From assembly GCF_000374805.1 (NCBI RefSeq), contig NZ_KB895339.1:1-64000 (forward strand): 64,000 bases of DNA. Reading direction: 5' to 3'. The DNA is from Chitiniphilus shinanonensis DSM 23277. GTDB taxonomy: Bacteria > Pseudomonadota > Gammaproteobacteria > Burkholderiales > Chitinibacteraceae. The notes below the pieces were generated by a model. The model did no database searches. It was given only the letters and a program-made list of their open reading frames with translations, and was not told where the DNA came from. Made by a program: the position numbers and the translations under genes. Shown in pieces: positions 42,575-53,431 of the stretch (within the stretch, counting starts at the first letter, position 1; every line of letters begins with the position of its first letter).

Positions 42575-42612
42575 AAACATCAGGGCCGCCCTTTGGGCGG
42601 CCCTGATGTTTT
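42574..42612. terminator. Bidirectional terminator between PilZ gene and qmcA
   Basis: An 18-bp perfect stem (AAAACATCAGGGCCGCCC) with loop TTT and T runs on both sides, starting at the last base of the PilZ stop codon. Confidence 0.93.
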
Positions 42613-42633
42613 GCAGGAGCGCTCTGGCCCGGA

Positions 42634-43581
42634 TTACTTGGGCTGCTGGCGGATCACCGAGGTGGCGGTCGCGACCAAAGTGGCGATATCGCTGGCGTTG
42701 GTCGGCAACAGCATGGTGTTGCCTTGCTTGGCGATGTTGCTGAAAGCGGCCACGTATTGCTCGGCGATCTTCAGGTTGACCGCCTCGATACCACCTTCCA
42801 GTTCGATGGCATGGCCGACCGCGGCGATGGCTTCGGCGTTGGCGCGCGCCACCAGGCGCAGGGCTTCGGCTTCGCCGGTCGCCATGTTGATCTGCGCCTG
42901 CTTCTGGCCTTCCGATTCGTTGATGGCGGCCTGCATCTCGCCCTGCGAGCGCTGGATCGCGGCTTCGCGTTCGCCGCTGGCCAGGTTGATCTGCTCCTGG
43001 CGCACGCCTTCCGATTGGGCGATGCGGGCGCGCTTTTCCCGTTCGGCGGTGATCTGGGCCTGCATGGCGCGCAGGATTTCCGCCGGGGGCGTCAGATCCT
43101 TGATCTCGTAGCGCAGCACCTTCACGCCCCAGCTGGCGGCGGCGTCGTCCAGCGCCGACACCACGGCGCGGTTGATCTCATCGCGTTCCTCGAAGGTGCG
43201 GTCGAGCTCCAGCTTGCCGATCACCGAGCGCAACGTGGTCTGCGCCAGTTGGGTGATCGCCAGCACGTAGTCGCTGGAGCCGTAGGAGGCCAGCTTGGGA
43301 TCGACCACCTGGAAGTAGAGGATGCCGTCCACCTGTAACTGCGTGTTGTCGCGCGTGATGCAGACCTGGCTGGGCACGTCGAGCGGGATTTCCTTCAGGT
43401 TGTGGCGATAGGCGATGCGGTCGACGAAGGGCACCACCACCCGCAGGCCCGGCTCCAGCACGTCGTGGAAGCGGCCCAGGCGTTCCCGGACCCACGCATT
43501 CTGCTGCGGAACGATCTTCAGTGTCTTGGCGATGAAGATCACGACGATGATGAACAGGACGATAGGAAAACCGAGGCTCAT
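42634..43581 (-). CDS. qmcA: SPFH/stomatin-like membrane protein QmcA
   Basis: A 315-residue SPFH protein with one N-terminal membrane helix (FPIVLFIIVVIFIA), the band-7 domain (VRERLGRFHDVLEPGLRVVV to about 190), and a long Glu/Ala/Gln-rich coiled coil (EREKRARIAQSEGVRQEQIN onward). It scaffolds membrane microdomains and often works with FtsH. It overlaps the preceding NfeD gene by 4 bp, the classic NfeD-stomatin pair. ATG 43581. Confidence 0.93.
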   Translation of the reverse strand: MSLGFPIVLFIIVVIFIAKTLKIVPQQNAWVRERLGRFHDVLEPGLRVVVPFVDRIAYRHNLKEIPLDVPSQVCITRDNTQLQVDGILYFQVVDPKLASYGSSDYVLAITQLAQTTLRSVIGKLELDRTFEERDEINRAVVSALDDAAASWGVKVLRYEIKDLTPPAEILRAMQAQITAEREKRARIAQSEGVRQEQINLASGEREAAIQRSQGEMQAAINESEGQKQAQINMATGEAEALRLVARANAEAIAAVGHAIELEGGIEAVNLKIAEQYVAAFSNIAKQGNTMLLPTNASDIATLVATATSVIRQQPK

Positions 43582-44036
43582 GGTGCGGGGGACTCCTGTT
43601 GGGATGAGGAAGAGCGGGGATAGGCCAGGTCGAGGATCAGCACGGCGCCGCGCTGGGCGACGATGCGCAGTTCGTCCTTGAGCGGGCCGGTCAGCGGCGG
43701 ACGCAGTTCCGCGTCCCATTGGGTGCCGCGATGGCGGACCCGCGCCCGGCTGGCATCCAGCCATTGCTCCACCACGACGATATGGCCGATATCGAGCGAT
43801 TGCTCCGGCGGCAGCCTGGCGGCCTGCTTGCGCTTCCATTGCTTGAGCGCGCCCAGGGCCACCAGGCTGAACAGCGCGGCGATGGCGATCTGGGCGGCCA
43901 GCGGTACCCCGCTCAGCGCGGCCAGGCCGCCGAATGCCGCACCAGCGGCGACGGCGAGCAGGTAGAAGGTGCCGGTCAGCATTTCCAGTCCGGCGAGGGC
44001 GAGGGCGGCGATCAGCCACCAGGTAACCGCGGACAT
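43578..44036 (-). CDS. NfeD family protein (short form)
   Basis: A 152-residue NfeD1b-type protein: three hydrophobic segments in residues 1-70 and a C-terminal OB-fold (GHIVVVEQWLDASRARVRHR). There is no ClpP-like protease domain. It is paired with qmcA through an ATGA overlap; such pairs help organise membrane microdomains. ATG 44036 was chosen as the first codon before the hydrophobic start. Confidence 0.9.
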   Translation of the reverse strand: MSAVTWWLIAALALAGLEMLTGTFYLLAVAAGAAFGGLAALSGVPLAAQIAIAALFSLVALGALKQWKRKQAARLPPEQSLDIGHIVVVEQWLDASRARVRHRGTQWDAELRPPLTGPLKDELRIVAQRGAVLILDLAYPRSSSSQQESPAP

Positions 44037-44101
44037 ACCGTAGCGTGCTCCGATGTAATGGATTCTCTGATATACCCGATCGCGGATGACAAGCCAATAA
44101 A

Positions 44102-44129
44102 AAAAGCGCGTCGCCAGGGACGCGCTTTT
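44102..44129 (-). terminator. Intrinsic terminator of serS
   Basis: AAAAGCGCGTC-N6-GACGCGCTTTT; on the reverse strand the stem is followed by seven T residues, 18 bp after the serS stop. Confidence 0.88.
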
Positions 44130-44146
44130 CATGACTCTGACCCAGA

Positions 44147-45463
<1,317 letters not shown>

Positions 45464-45521
45464 TTACACGGCGCGCCAGCGGGAAGTGAACGTGGTCGCG
45501 CCGCTGGCGTGCCAACTGGCG

Positions 45522-46859
45522 TCAGTCGGGCTTGTGTTCGGCCAGCCAGGCCGCGTCCAGCTCGCGCAGGTGGCGCAGCTTCTCGGCGATCCTGCCTTCC
45601 AGGCCGCGCGGCGTGGGCTGGTAGAAGCTGACTTCCTCCAGCCCTTCGGGCAGGTAGGTTTCGCCGGCGGCGTACGCCTCGGGCTCGTCGTGCGCATAGC
45701 GGTAGTCGTGACCGTAGCCCAGCTCTTTCATCAGCTTGGTCGGCGCGTTGCGCAGGTGGACCGGCACCTCGCGGGAACGGTCGCTACCGACCAGCGCGCG
45801 GGCGGCCTTGTACGCCATGTAGCCGGCGTTGGACTTGGGGGCGATCGCCAGGTAGATCACCGCCTGGGCCAGCGCCAGCTCGCCCTCGGGGCTGCCCAGG
45901 CGCTCGTAGGTTTCGGCGGCGTCGTTGCAAAGCTGCATGGCGCGCGGATCGGCCAGGCCGATGTCCTCCCAGGCCATACGCACGATGCGTCGCGCCAGGT
46001 AGCGCGGATCCAGCCCGCCGTCGAGCATGCGGCTCAGCCAGTACAGCGCGCCATCCGGGCTGGAGCCGCGCACCGACTTGTGCAGCGCTGAAATCTGGTC
46101 GTAGAACGCATCGCCGCCCTTGTCGAAGCGACGGCTGTTCAGGGTCAGCGCGGCTTCGAGGAAGGCGGCGTCCAGCGTGGTGCGCCGCTCGGCCTGGGCG
46201 GCATTGGCGGCTTGCTCGACCAGATTGAGCAGACGGCGGGCGTCGCCGTCGGCATAGCCGATCAGGACATCGGCCGCGCTGGGCTCGAACACCAGGTCGG
46301 GGTAGCAGCGTTCGCGGGCACGCTCGACCAAGGTGGCGAGATCCTGCGCCGACAGCGGCTTGAGCACGTAGACCTGCGCGCGCGACAGCAGCGCGGCGTT
46401 GACCTCGAACGAGGGATTCTCGGTGGTGGCGCCGATGAAGGTGACCAGCCCCGATTCGACGAAGGGCAGGAAGGCATCCTGCTGGCTTTTGTTGAAGCGG
46501 TGTACTTCATCGACGAACAGGATGGTGCGTCGGCCCATGCCGCGCGCGGCCTGTGCCTGGTCCATCGCGGCGCGGATGTCCTTGACGCCCGAGAACACGG
46601 CGGACAAGGCAATGAACTCGGCGTCGAAGGCGCCGGTCAGCAGGCGCGCGAGCGTGGTCTTGCCGACGCCGGGCGGGCCCCAGAGGATCATCGAGTGGGG
46701 TTGGCCCGACGCGATGGCCAGCGTCAGCGGCTTGCCCGGCCCCAGCAGATGCTGTTGGCCCACGACCTCGCCGACGGTCTTGGGGCGCAGGCGTTCGGCG
46801 AGCGGCTCGTGGCGCTCGGCGTCGGCACTGAACAGGTCATTCCCGGACGACATCGACAT
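45522..46859 (-). CDS. rarA: Replication-associated recombination protein A
   Basis: A 445-residue AAA+ clamp-loader-like ATPase (RarA/MgsA) that acts at stalled replication forks. Walker A is GPPGVGKT (61-68), Walker B is TILFVDEVHRFNKSQQDAFL, sensor 1 is FIGATTENPSFEV, and the C-terminal tetramerisation domain contains YWLSRMLDGGLDPRYLARRI. Its start lies 23 bp inside the end of lolA, as in many proteobacteria, so the two are cotranslated. Confidence 0.95.
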   Translation of the reverse strand: MSMSSGNDLFSADAERHEPLAERLRPKTVGEVVGQQHLLGPGKPLTLAIASGQPHSMILWGPPGVGKTTLARLLTGAFDAEFIALSAVFSGVKDIRAAMDQAQAARGMGRRTILFVDEVHRFNKSQQDAFLPFVESGLVTFIGATTENPSFEVNAALLSRAQVYVLKPLSAQDLATLVERARERCYPDLVFEPSAADVLIGYADGDARRLLNLVEQAANAAQAERRTTLDAAFLEAALTLNSRRFDKGGDAFYDQISALHKSVRGSSPDGALYWLSRMLDGGLDPRYLARRIVRMAWEDIGLADPRAMQLCNDAAETYERLGSPEGELALAQAVIYLAIAPKSNAGYMAYKAARALVGSDRSREVPVHLRNAPTKLMKELGYGHDYRYAHDEPEAYAAGETYLPEGLEEVSFYQPTPRGLEGRIAEKLRHLRELDAAWLAEHKPD

Positions 46860-47454
46860 CCTTCGGTGGCGTAAAGCGGAACAGCGACGCGTCGAGCCTG
46901 GCGTTGCGCTTCACCCCGTCGAAACGGATGCGGGTGAGCTGTTCGAAGCGGTCGACCAGTTCCATCTCGACCACCTGGCCATTCTTCAGACCGAGGCGAA
47001 TGTTGGAAAAGCCGGCGTCTTCCTGGCGTGGCTTGGCTTCGAACCAATCCACGCCGTTCTTGGACGCCAGCGGCTTGATCAGGTAGTTCTTTTCCAGCGC
47101 GTTGTCGCCGGCCAGCAGCGCGGCGGGGCTGGATTCGAGCGCGTTGCCCATTGACTTGACGGTGGCCTGGCGCAGGTCGGGATCATACAGCCACACTTCG
47201 CTGCCATCACCGACGATCAATTGCTCATACGGCGTGGCATATGCCCAGCGGAACTTGCCCGGACGCTGGATCGCGAAATCGCCGGCGCTTTGCTGGGGTT
47301 TGCCCTTGTGCTGGGAAACGGTCTGGGTGAAGCGACCTTGCAGCGAGGTGGTGCCCGACAGTGCGCTCTTCAGCGCATCCAGGGTATCGGCATGGGCCAG
47401 GGGCGCGGCCAGCAAGGCTAACGGCAGGGCGAGGGTGGCAAGCAATGTCTTCAT
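46837..47454 (-). CDS. lolA: Outer-membrane lipoprotein carrier protein
   Basis: A 205-residue periplasmic chaperone that ferries lipoproteins from LolCDE to LolB. The signal peptide is residues 1-22 (LPLALLAAPLAHA-D). The half-barrel segments include LQGRFTQTVSQHKGKPQQSA, GKFRWAYATPYEQLIVGDG and VWLYDPDLRQATVKSM. Length and pairing with rarA are typical. ATG 47454 gives the complete signal peptide. Confidence 0.95.
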   Translation of the reverse strand: MKTLLATLALPLALLAAPLAHADTLDALKSALSGTTSLQGRFTQTVSQHKGKPQQSAGDFAIQRPGKFRWAYATPYEQLIVGDGSEVWLYDPDLRQATVKSMGNALESSPAALLAGDNALEKNYLIKPLASKNGVDWFEAKPRQEDAGFSNIRLGLKNGQVVEMELVDRFEQLTRIRFDGVKRNARLDASLFRFTPPKDVDVVRE

Positions 47455-47479
47455 CGGAAGCGGGTTCTCCAGAAAGTAA

Positions 47480-47503
47480 AAAGCCCCGCCTGGGCGGGGC
47501 TTT
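47480..47503. terminator. Terminator of the OmpA-family gene
   Basis: AAAGCCCCGCC-TG-GGCGGGGCTTT, a perfect 11-bp stem. On the reverse strand it lies 16 bp after the OmpA-family stop and 26 bp before lolA, so it separates the two. Confidence 0.85.
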
Positions 47504-47518
47504 CAGACCGAAAACCGA

Positions 47519-48208
47519 TTACTTGGTTTCGGTGACTTCGCGGGTGCCGCGCACTTCGATTTCCACGCGACGATCCGGAGCCAGGCATTCGATCAGCTTG
47601 GCGCGCGGCTTCACCTTGTCGCAAGTGTCGCCGGTCACCGGTTCGCGCTTGCCGCGGGTTTCGGCGGAGATGCGGTCGGCCGGAGCGCCCTTGGAGATCA
47701 GGTAGTCCTGAACGGCCTTGGCACGACGATAGCCCAGTTCCTCGTTGTACTTGTCGGAACCGATGCGGTCGGTGTGGCCCACGACCACGGCGGCGCCTTC
47801 CTTCGGATCCAGGTTGGCGACTTCGTTGTACAGCTGATCCAGCGCATCCTTGCCGGACGGCTTCAGTACCGACTTGTTGAAGTCGAACAGCACTTCGGCC
47901 TGCAGGGTGAACTTCTTGGTGCTCACGGTCGGGGCCGGAGCCGGGGCGGGAGCGGCCGGAGCCGGGGCGGGAGCCGCGGCGGCAACGGGTTCGACATAGC
48001 CCGGGCAACCCTTGACGGCCTTGTCCTTGGTCCAGCTGCTGGTTTGCCAGCATTCGCCGATGCTGTTCTTCACCACGCCTTCCGGATTGGCGGCGCTGAC
48101 GGTGGTGGAGTTGGTCAGGTATGCATCGGTTGCTGCAAAGGCGGGGGCAGCGGCGCCCAGGGTGGCGGCTACAGCCAGAGACGTCAGAGTTTGTTTGAGC
48201 GACAGCAT
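47519..48208 (-). CDS. OmpA-family outer-membrane/peptidoglycan-binding protein
   Basis: A 229-residue exported protein. The signal peptide is 1-25 ([12 protein letters not shown]). A short region with two cysteines follows ([15 protein letters not shown]), then an Ala/Pro linker (about 75-93) and a C-terminal OmpA peptidoglycan-binding domain (about 100-222) with [20 protein letters not shown] and [13 protein letters not shown]. There is no eight-stranded barrel, so it is like the small RmpM/OmpA-C proteins of Neisseriales and Burkholderiales. ATG 48208 has TAGGAG upstream. Likely abundant and monocistronic, judging by its strong ribosome site and terminator. Confidence 0.9.
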   Translation of the reverse strand: MLSLKQTLTSLAVAATLGAAAPAFAATDAYLTNSTTVSAANPEGVVKNSIGECWQTSSWTKDKAVKGCPGYVEPVAAAAPAPAPAAPAPAPAPTVSTKKFTLQAEVLFDFNKSVLKPSGKDALDQLYNEVANLDPKEGAAVVVGHTDRIGSDKYNEELGYRRAKAVQDYLISKGAPADRISAETRGKREPVTGDTCDKVKPRAKLIECLAPDRRVEIEVRGTREVTETK

Positions 48209-48529
48209 AGTTTTTTCTCCTAGTAGGTTTCGTTGTGAGCCCGGGAAAACATAGCAACCCATAACTTAGCCAATTGATTGTAGGGCTGAACAGTAAGTTC
48301 CATCCAATCAATCAGTAACGTTGCATATTCTAGTGTCTTAACTTTCGCGTATGCAAATGAAGCCACCGTGAATTTTCCGACGCCCCTAAGCAAAATTGGA
48401 GTGGTACAGGGTGCGTGTTAAACTCCTTACCTTATTAGCAGATAGTCCTCCTTGTTGCACGTTCCTGTGTCAAGGTGCCGTTCCAGCCTCTCCGCACGAG
48501 CCCGAGCTCGTCGTCAATGGTCCTAGAAG
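48209..48529. other. Divergent intergenic region between OmpA-family gene and gyrA
   Basis: The 321 bp hold the promoters of both genes and are less GC-rich than their surroundings. An 8-bp inverted repeat ATTGATTG/CAATCAAT (48273-48280 and 48305-48312) is the only structure I see. No gene is supported. Confidence 0.6.
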
Positions 48530-51148
48530 ATGTCCGAACAAAGCAGCTTCGCCAAAGAAACGATCCCAGTCAGCCTCGAAGAGGAAATGCGCCGTTCCTA
48601 TCTCGATTACGCGATGAGCGTCATCGTAGGGCGGGCCCTGCCCGATGTGCGTGACGGTTTGAAACCGGTCCATCGGCGCATTCTGTTTGCGATGCACGAG
48701 AGTAACAATGTCTGGAACCGACCGTATGTGAAATGCGCACGGGTGATCGGGGACGTGCTCGGTAAATACCATCCGCACGGCGACGCCGCGGCATACGAGG
48801 CGTTGGTGCGGATGGCGCAGGATTTCTCGCTGCGCTACCCGCTGATCGACGGGCAGGGCAACTTCGGTTCCATCGACGGCGATTCGCCGGCGGCCTATCG
48901 GTATACCGAGTGCCGCCTGGCGCGCGTATCCAGCGAGTTGCTGGCCGACATCGACAAGGAAACCGTCGATTTCGCGCCGAACTACGACGAGAAGGAACTC
49001 GAACCCACCGTCCTGCCCACGCGCATTCCCAACCTGTTGATCAACGGTTCTTCGGGCATCGCGGTGGGGATGGCGACCAATATCCCGCCGCATAACCTGG
49101 CGGAAGTCATCGACGGCAGCCTGGCATTGCTGGCCAATCCCGAAATGGGCGTGGACGAGCTGATCGAGCTGATCCCCGCGCCCGACTTCCCCACCGCCGG
49201 CATCATCTACGGCATCCATGGCGTGCGTGAAGGCTATCGCACCGGCCGCGGTCGCGTGGTGATGCGCGCGCGCTGTCACTTCGAGGACGTGCCGCGCAGC
49301 AACGATCGCCAGATGATCGTGGTGGACGAACTGCCGTACCAGGTCAACAAGGCCAAGCTGCTGGAGCGCATCGGCGAGCTGGTGCGCGAGAAGATCATCG
49401 ACGGCATTTCCGAGATCCGCGACGAATCCGACCGCTCGGGCATGCGCGTGGTCATCGAGCTGAAGCGCAGCGAAATGCCCGACGTGGTGCTGAACAACCT
49501 GTACAAGCACACCCAACTGCAGGACAGCTTCGGCATCAACATGGTGGCGCTGGTCGACGGCCAGCCGCGCCTGCTGAACCTGAAGCAGGTGCTGGAGTGC
49601 TTCCTGCGCCATCGCCGCGAGGTCATCAACCGCCGTACCGTGTTCGAACTGCGCAAGGCGCGTGAACGCGGTCACATCCTGGAAGGTCTGGCCGTCGCGC
49701 TGTCCAACGTCGACGAGATCATCGCGCTGATCAAGGCCGCCGCCACGCCGCCGGAAGCCAAGGCTGGGCTGATGGGGCGCGCCTGGCGCTCCGAACTGGT
49801 GGAGGACATGCTGGCGCGCACCGATTCGTCCGCGTCGCGGCCCGACGGCCTGCTCGAGGAGTTCGGCCTGCATGCCGACGGCTATCGGTTGTCCGACGCC
49901 CAGGCGCAGGCCATCCTGGAGCTGCGCCTGCAACGCCTGACCGGGTTGGAGCAGGACAAGATCGTCGCCGAATACCGCGACGTGATGGAGCGGATCCTCG
50001 ACCTGCTGGACATCCTGGCCACGCCGGAACGCGTCACCCAGTTGATCGCCGACGAATTGAATCAGGTGAAGGAACAGTATGGCGACGTCCGCCGTTCCGA
50101 GATCGTCGCCCACGGCGAAGACCTGTGCATCGAGGACCTGATCACTCCGCAGGACATGGTGGTCACGCTGACCCACAGCGGCTACATGAAGGCCACGCCG
50201 GTCGACGAATACGCGGCCCAGCGCCGCGGCGGACGCGGCAAGCAGGCGGCGGCGACCAAGGACGACGATTTCATCGACCAGCTGTTCGTCGCCAACACGC
50301 ATAACTATATTCTGTGCTTCTCGTCGTTCGGCCGCGTGTACTGGCTGAAGGTGTACGAGCTGCCGCAGGGCGGCCGCACCAGTCGCGGCAAGCCCATCGT
50401 CAACCTGCTGCCGTTGCAGGAAGGCGAGAAGATCAGCGCCGTGCTGCCGGTGAAGGAATTCCGCGAGGACCAGTGCGTGTTCATGGCGACCGCGCGCGGC
50501 ACGGTGAAGAAGACCTCGCTGGTCGATTATTCGCGCCCGATGAAGAAGGGCATCATCGCCATCAATATCGAAGACGGCGACGACCTGATCGGCGTGGCGC
50601 TGACCCAGCAAGGCGACCAGGTGATGCTGTTCTCCAACGCCGGCAAATCGGTGCGCTTCGTCGAGACCGACGTGCGGGCGATGGGCCGCGCTGCGACCGG
50701 CGTGCGCGGCATGCAGTTGCAGGAAGGCCAGCGCGTGATTTCGCTGCTGGTCGCGGCGGACGATCAGCAGCAGGTGCTGACGGCCACCGAGAACGGCTAC
50801 GGCAAGCGTACCCCGATCGGCGACTATCGCCTGACCAGTCGCGGCACCCAGGGCGTGATCGCCATCGATACCGGCGAGCGCAACGGCCAGCTGGTCGCGG
50901 CGACGCTGGTCGAGGAAAGCGACCACTTGATGCTGATCACCACCGGCGGCGTGCTGATCCGCACCCGCGTGGCGGAGATCCGCGAAACCGGCCGCGCCGC
51001 GCAGGGCGTGCGACTGATCAACCTGGACGAAGGCGAGAAGCTGTCCGGGCTGGAGAAGCTGGCCGAGAGCGACGAAGAGGACGAAGGCGCCCCCGAGGGC
51101 GAGCAGGGCGAAGCGTCGACCGGCGACGGCGACCAGACCGTGGACTGA
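48530..51148 (+). CDS. gyrA: DNA gyrase subunit A
   Basis: An 872-residue type IIA topoisomerase subunit. The catalytic tyrosine is Tyr125 in AAYRYTECR (E. coli Tyr122). The six-bladed C-terminal DNA-wrapping domain is present with GyrA-box QRRGGRGKQ near 565-573. It ends in an acidic tail ([15 protein letters not shown]). The quinolone-resistance region reads [10 protein letters not shown], so the positions equal to E. coli Ser83 and Asp87 are Ala86 and Glu90. Start ATG 48530. Followed by thioesterase, serC, pheA and hisC genes on the same strand, a common betaproteobacterial order. Confidence 0.97.
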   Translation: MSEQSSFAKETIPVSLEEEMRRSYLDYAMSVIVGRALPDVRDGLKPVHRRILFAMHESNNVWNRPYVKCARVIGDVLGKYHPHGDAAAYEALVRMAQDFSLRYPLIDGQGNFGSIDGDSPAAYRYTECRLARVSSELLADIDKETVDFAPNYDEKELEPTVLPTRIPNLLINGSSGIAVGMATNIPPHNLAEVIDGSLALLANPEMGVDELIELIPAPDFPTAGIIYGIHGVREGYRTGRGRVVMRARCHFEDVPRSNDRQMIVVDELPYQVNKAKLLERIGELVREKIIDGISEIRDESDRSGMRVVIELKRSEMPDVVLNNLYKHTQLQDSFGINMVALVDGQPRLLNLKQVLECFLRHRREVINRRTVFELRKARERGHILEGLAVALSNVDEIIALIKAAATPPEAKAGLMGRAWRSELVEDMLARTDSSASRPDGLLEEFGLHADGYRLSDAQAQAILELRLQRLTGLEQDKIVAEYRDVMERILDLLDILATPERVTQLIADELNQVKEQYGDVRRSEIVAHGEDLCIEDLITPQDMVVTLTHSGYMKATPVDEYAAQRRGGRGKQAAATKDDDFIDQLFVANTHNYILCFSSFGRVYWLKVYELPQGGRTSRGKPIVNLLPLQEGEKISAVLPVKEFREDQCVFMATARGTVKKTSLVDYSRPMKKGIIAINIEDGDDLIGVALTQQGDQVMLFSNAGKSVRFVETDVRAMGRAATGVRGMQLQEGQRVISLLVAADDQQQVLTATENGYGKRTPIGDYRLTSRGTQGVIAIDTGERNGQLVAATLVEESDHLMLITTGGVLIRTRVAEIRETGRAAQGVRLINLDEGEKLSGLEKLAESDEEDEGAPEGEQGEASTGDGDQTVD

Positions 51149-51164
51149 TCCGGCAGGAGACAAC

Positions 51165-51602
51165 ATGGCCGTGACCAACCCCAAGATGTTCGAGCAGCTG
51201 TGGCGCTGGTTCATGGACCTGCCGCACTGCAAAGTGCTCGGCATCGAGTACGTCGGCGCCGAGGAGGGCGTGGTCGAACTGCGGCTGCCGTACTCCGAGG
51301 GCATCGTCGGCAACCCCGAGACCGGCGTGGTGCACGGCGGCGCCGTGACCACGCTGATCGACACCACCAGCGGCACCTGCATCTACACGCTGTTGCAGGA
51401 GGCCGAGGCCGTCGCCACGCTCGACCTGCGCATCGACTACCTGCGTCCCGCGATCCCGGGCGAGGACATCGTCTGCCGCGCCGAATGCTATCGGTTGACC
51501 GACCAGATCGCCTTTACCCGGGCCGTGGCCTACCAGCGCGAACGCGAGGTCGCCCACGGCGTCGGCACCTTCATGCGGACCAAGGCGGGGAACGGGGCAT
51601 GA
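51165..51602 (+). CDS. PaaI-type hotdog thioesterase (first of pair)
   Basis: A 145-residue hotdog-fold acyl-CoA thioesterase. The active-site helix segment is NPETGVVHGGAVTTLIDTTSG with the HGG motif typical of PaaI-like enzymes. The later segment ATLDLRIDYLRPAIPGEDIV is also characteristic. It starts 16 bp after gyrA and overlaps the next thioesterase by 4 bp. The substrate is unknown. Confidence 0.9.
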   Translation: MAVTNPKMFEQLWRWFMDLPHCKVLGIEYVGAEEGVVELRLPYSEGIVGNPETGVVHGGAVTTLIDTTSGTCIYTLLQEAEAVATLDLRIDYLRPAIPGEDIVCRAECYRLTDQIAFTRAVAYQREREVAHGVGTFMRTKAGNGA

Positions 51603-52039
51603 CGCACGAGGAAATGAAACACTGCTGGGAAACCGCTCGCGCCAGCGGTGATTACCACGCGCTGATGCAGGCCATTCCCTATGCCCGCACCATCGGCATG
51701 ACCATGGAAGAAGTCGACGGCCAGTTGCGCTTCACCCTGCCGTTCCGGCAATCCAACATCGGCAACGTGCTGTTGCCGGCGCTGCACGGCGGCGTGATCG
51801 GCGGCTTCCTGGAGAACGTGGCGATCTTCACCCTGCTGGCGTCGCACGAAACGCGCAGCGTGCCCAAGGTGGTGGATTTCTCCATCGATTACCTGCGCAG
51901 CGGTCGCCCGCAGGATCTGTCCGGCCGTTGCGAGATCGTGCGCCAGGGCAAGCGGGTGGCCAATGTGCAACTGATGGCCTGGCAGGACGACCCCGACAAG
52001 CCCATCGCCTCCGCGCGGGCGCACTTCCTGCTGGCGTGA
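51599..52039 (+). CDS. PaaI-type hotdog thioesterase (second of pair)
   Basis: A 146-residue hotdog-fold protein, a diverged tandem partner of the preceding gene ([20 protein letters not shown], then [20 protein letters not shown]). ATG 51599 overlaps the upstream stop. The conserved adjacency suggests the two may act as a heteromer; family members form dimers and tetramers. The substrate is unknown. Confidence 0.88.
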   Translation: MTHEEMKHCWETARASGDYHALMQAIPYARTIGMTMEEVDGQLRFTLPFRQSNIGNVLLPALHGGVIGGFLENVAIFTLLASHETRSVPKVVDFSIDYLRSGRPQDLSGRCEIVRQGKRVANVQLMAWQDDPDKPIASARAHFLLA

Positions 52040-52100
52040 CGCGATTTCCCGATTTGCCTGCCGCGCCGCGTGCAGGGGCAAGACCACAGAAGGACACACG

Positions 52101-53171
52101 ATGACCCAGGTATACAACTTCAGCTCCGGCCCCGCGGTCCTGCCGCGCGAAGTGATGCTGGCGGCGCAGGCCGAGTTCACCGACTGGCACGGCACCGGCA
52201 TGAGCGTGATGGAGATGAGCCATCGCGGCCGCGAGTTCACCCAGATCATCACCGAGGCCGAGGCCGACCTGCGCAAGCTGCTGGGCGTGCCGTCCGGCTA
52301 CAAGATCCTGTTCATGCAGGGGGGCGCGCACTTCCAGTTCGCCCAGGTGCCGCTCAACCTGGCGCAGCAGGACGACACCGTCGATTTCGTCGATACCGGC
52401 CACTGGTCCAAGATCGCCATCAAGGAAGCCCGGCGCTACGCCAGCGTGCAGATCATCGCCAGCGGCGACGGTTCGGGCATCCCGGACGAGGCCGCTTGGC
52501 AGCGCAGCAAGGGCGCGGCCTACCTGCACTACTGCTCGAACGAGACCATCGGCGGCGTCGAATTCCCCTTCATCCCGCAATCGGACGTGCCGCTGGTGTG
52601 CGACATGTCGTCCAACATCCTGTCGCGCCCGCTCGACGTTTCGAAGTTCGGCCTGATCTATGCCGGCGCCCAGAAGAACATCGGCCCGTCGGGCCTGACC
52701 CTGGTGATCGTGCGCGAAGACCTGCTCGGCCGCGCCCGGGCCGGCACACCGACCATGCTCGACTACCAGGTCCACGCCGAAGCCGATTCGCTGTACAACA
52801 CCCCGCCCACCTACGCCATCTACATGGCCGGGCTGGTGTTCAAGTGGCTGCTGGAGCGCGGCGGCCTGAGCGGCATCGAGCAACACAACATCGAGAAGGC
52901 GTCGATGCTCTACGAAACGCTGGACGCCTCCGGCTTCTATACCTGCCCGGTGGAGCGCCCGTACCGTTCGCGCATGAATGTCCCGTTCCGCCTGGCCGAC
53001 GAGCGCCTGGACGACCCCTTCCTGGAAGGGGCCAAGGCGCGCGGCCTGCTGCAACTGAAGGGGCACCGCTCGGTGGGCGGCATGCGGGCGTCGATCTACA
53101 ACGCCATGCCGCTCGAAGGCGTGAAGGCGCTGTGCGACTACCTGCGCGAATTCGTCAGGACCCACGGCTGA
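52101..53171 (+). CDS. serC: Phosphoserine aminotransferase
   Basis: A 356-residue class V PLP aminotransferase that makes phosphoserine in serine synthesis and acts in pyridoxal phosphate synthesis. It begins [15 protein letters not shown]; the PLP lysine is in [29 protein letters not shown] lies near the end. AGAAGGACAC is a good ribosome site. Serine is the substrate of the acetyltransferase in the encapsulin operon, though the genes are 31 kb apart. Confidence 0.97.
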   Translation: MTQVYNFSSGPAVLPREVMLAAQAEFTDWHGTGMSVMEMSHRGREFTQIITEAEADLRKLLGVPSGYKILFMQGGAHFQFAQVPLNLAQQDDTVDFVDTGHWSKIAIKEARRYASVQIIASGDGSGIPDEAAWQRSKGAAYLHYCSNETIGGVEFPFIPQSDVPLVCDMSSNILSRPLDVSKFGLIYAGAQKNIGPSGLTLVIVREDLLGRARAGTPTMLDYQVHAEADSLYNTPPTYAIYMAGLVFKWLLERGGLSGIEQHNIEKASMLYETLDASGFYTCPVERPYRSRMNVPFRLADERLDDPFLEGAKARGLLQLKGHRSVGGMRASIYNAMPLEGVKALCDYLREFVRTHG

Positions 53172-53221
53172 TCGCCATGCGCGGCCGGCCAACGCTGGCC
53201 GCGATCCACAGGGAGTAGGGG

Positions 53222-53425
53222 ATGGCAGGACAAGGTTCCGGCGGCAACGTATTGGCCGCCCTTGCAAGTTTCTTCATACCGGGGCTGGGGCAGCTGTTGC
53301 AGGGCCGCCCGTTGATCGCCCTGCTGATGTTCGTGCTCGCCGGCGTGCTGTGGTTCATCCTGCTGGGATGGATCATCCACCTGTGGTCGATCATCGACGC
53401 CGCGCGTTTCGAGCCCAACAAATAA
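53222..53425 (+). CDS. Small two-helix membrane protein (TM2-like)
   Basis: A 67-residue protein between serC and pheA. It begins with a Gly-rich stretch, then FFIPGLGQLLQGRPLIALLM and a second helix VLWFILLGWIIHLWSIIDA. The PGLGQ...G plus WxIIDA pattern resembles TM2/DUF5683-type small membrane proteins. GGGAGTAGGGG provides a strong ribosome site. pheA begins 6 bp after its stop. Function unknown. Confidence 0.8.
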   Translation: MAGQGSGGNVLAALASFFIPGLGQLLQGRPLIALLMFVLAGVLWFILLGWIIHLWSIIDAARFEPNK

Positions 53426-53431
53426 ATCATC

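Noticed and set aside
48470-51382. 970-codon open frame on the reverse strand opposite gyrA
   Set aside because: Product is His/Gln/Asp-rich with no family resemblance; gyrA on the other strand is unambiguous. A typical high-GC antisense shadow.
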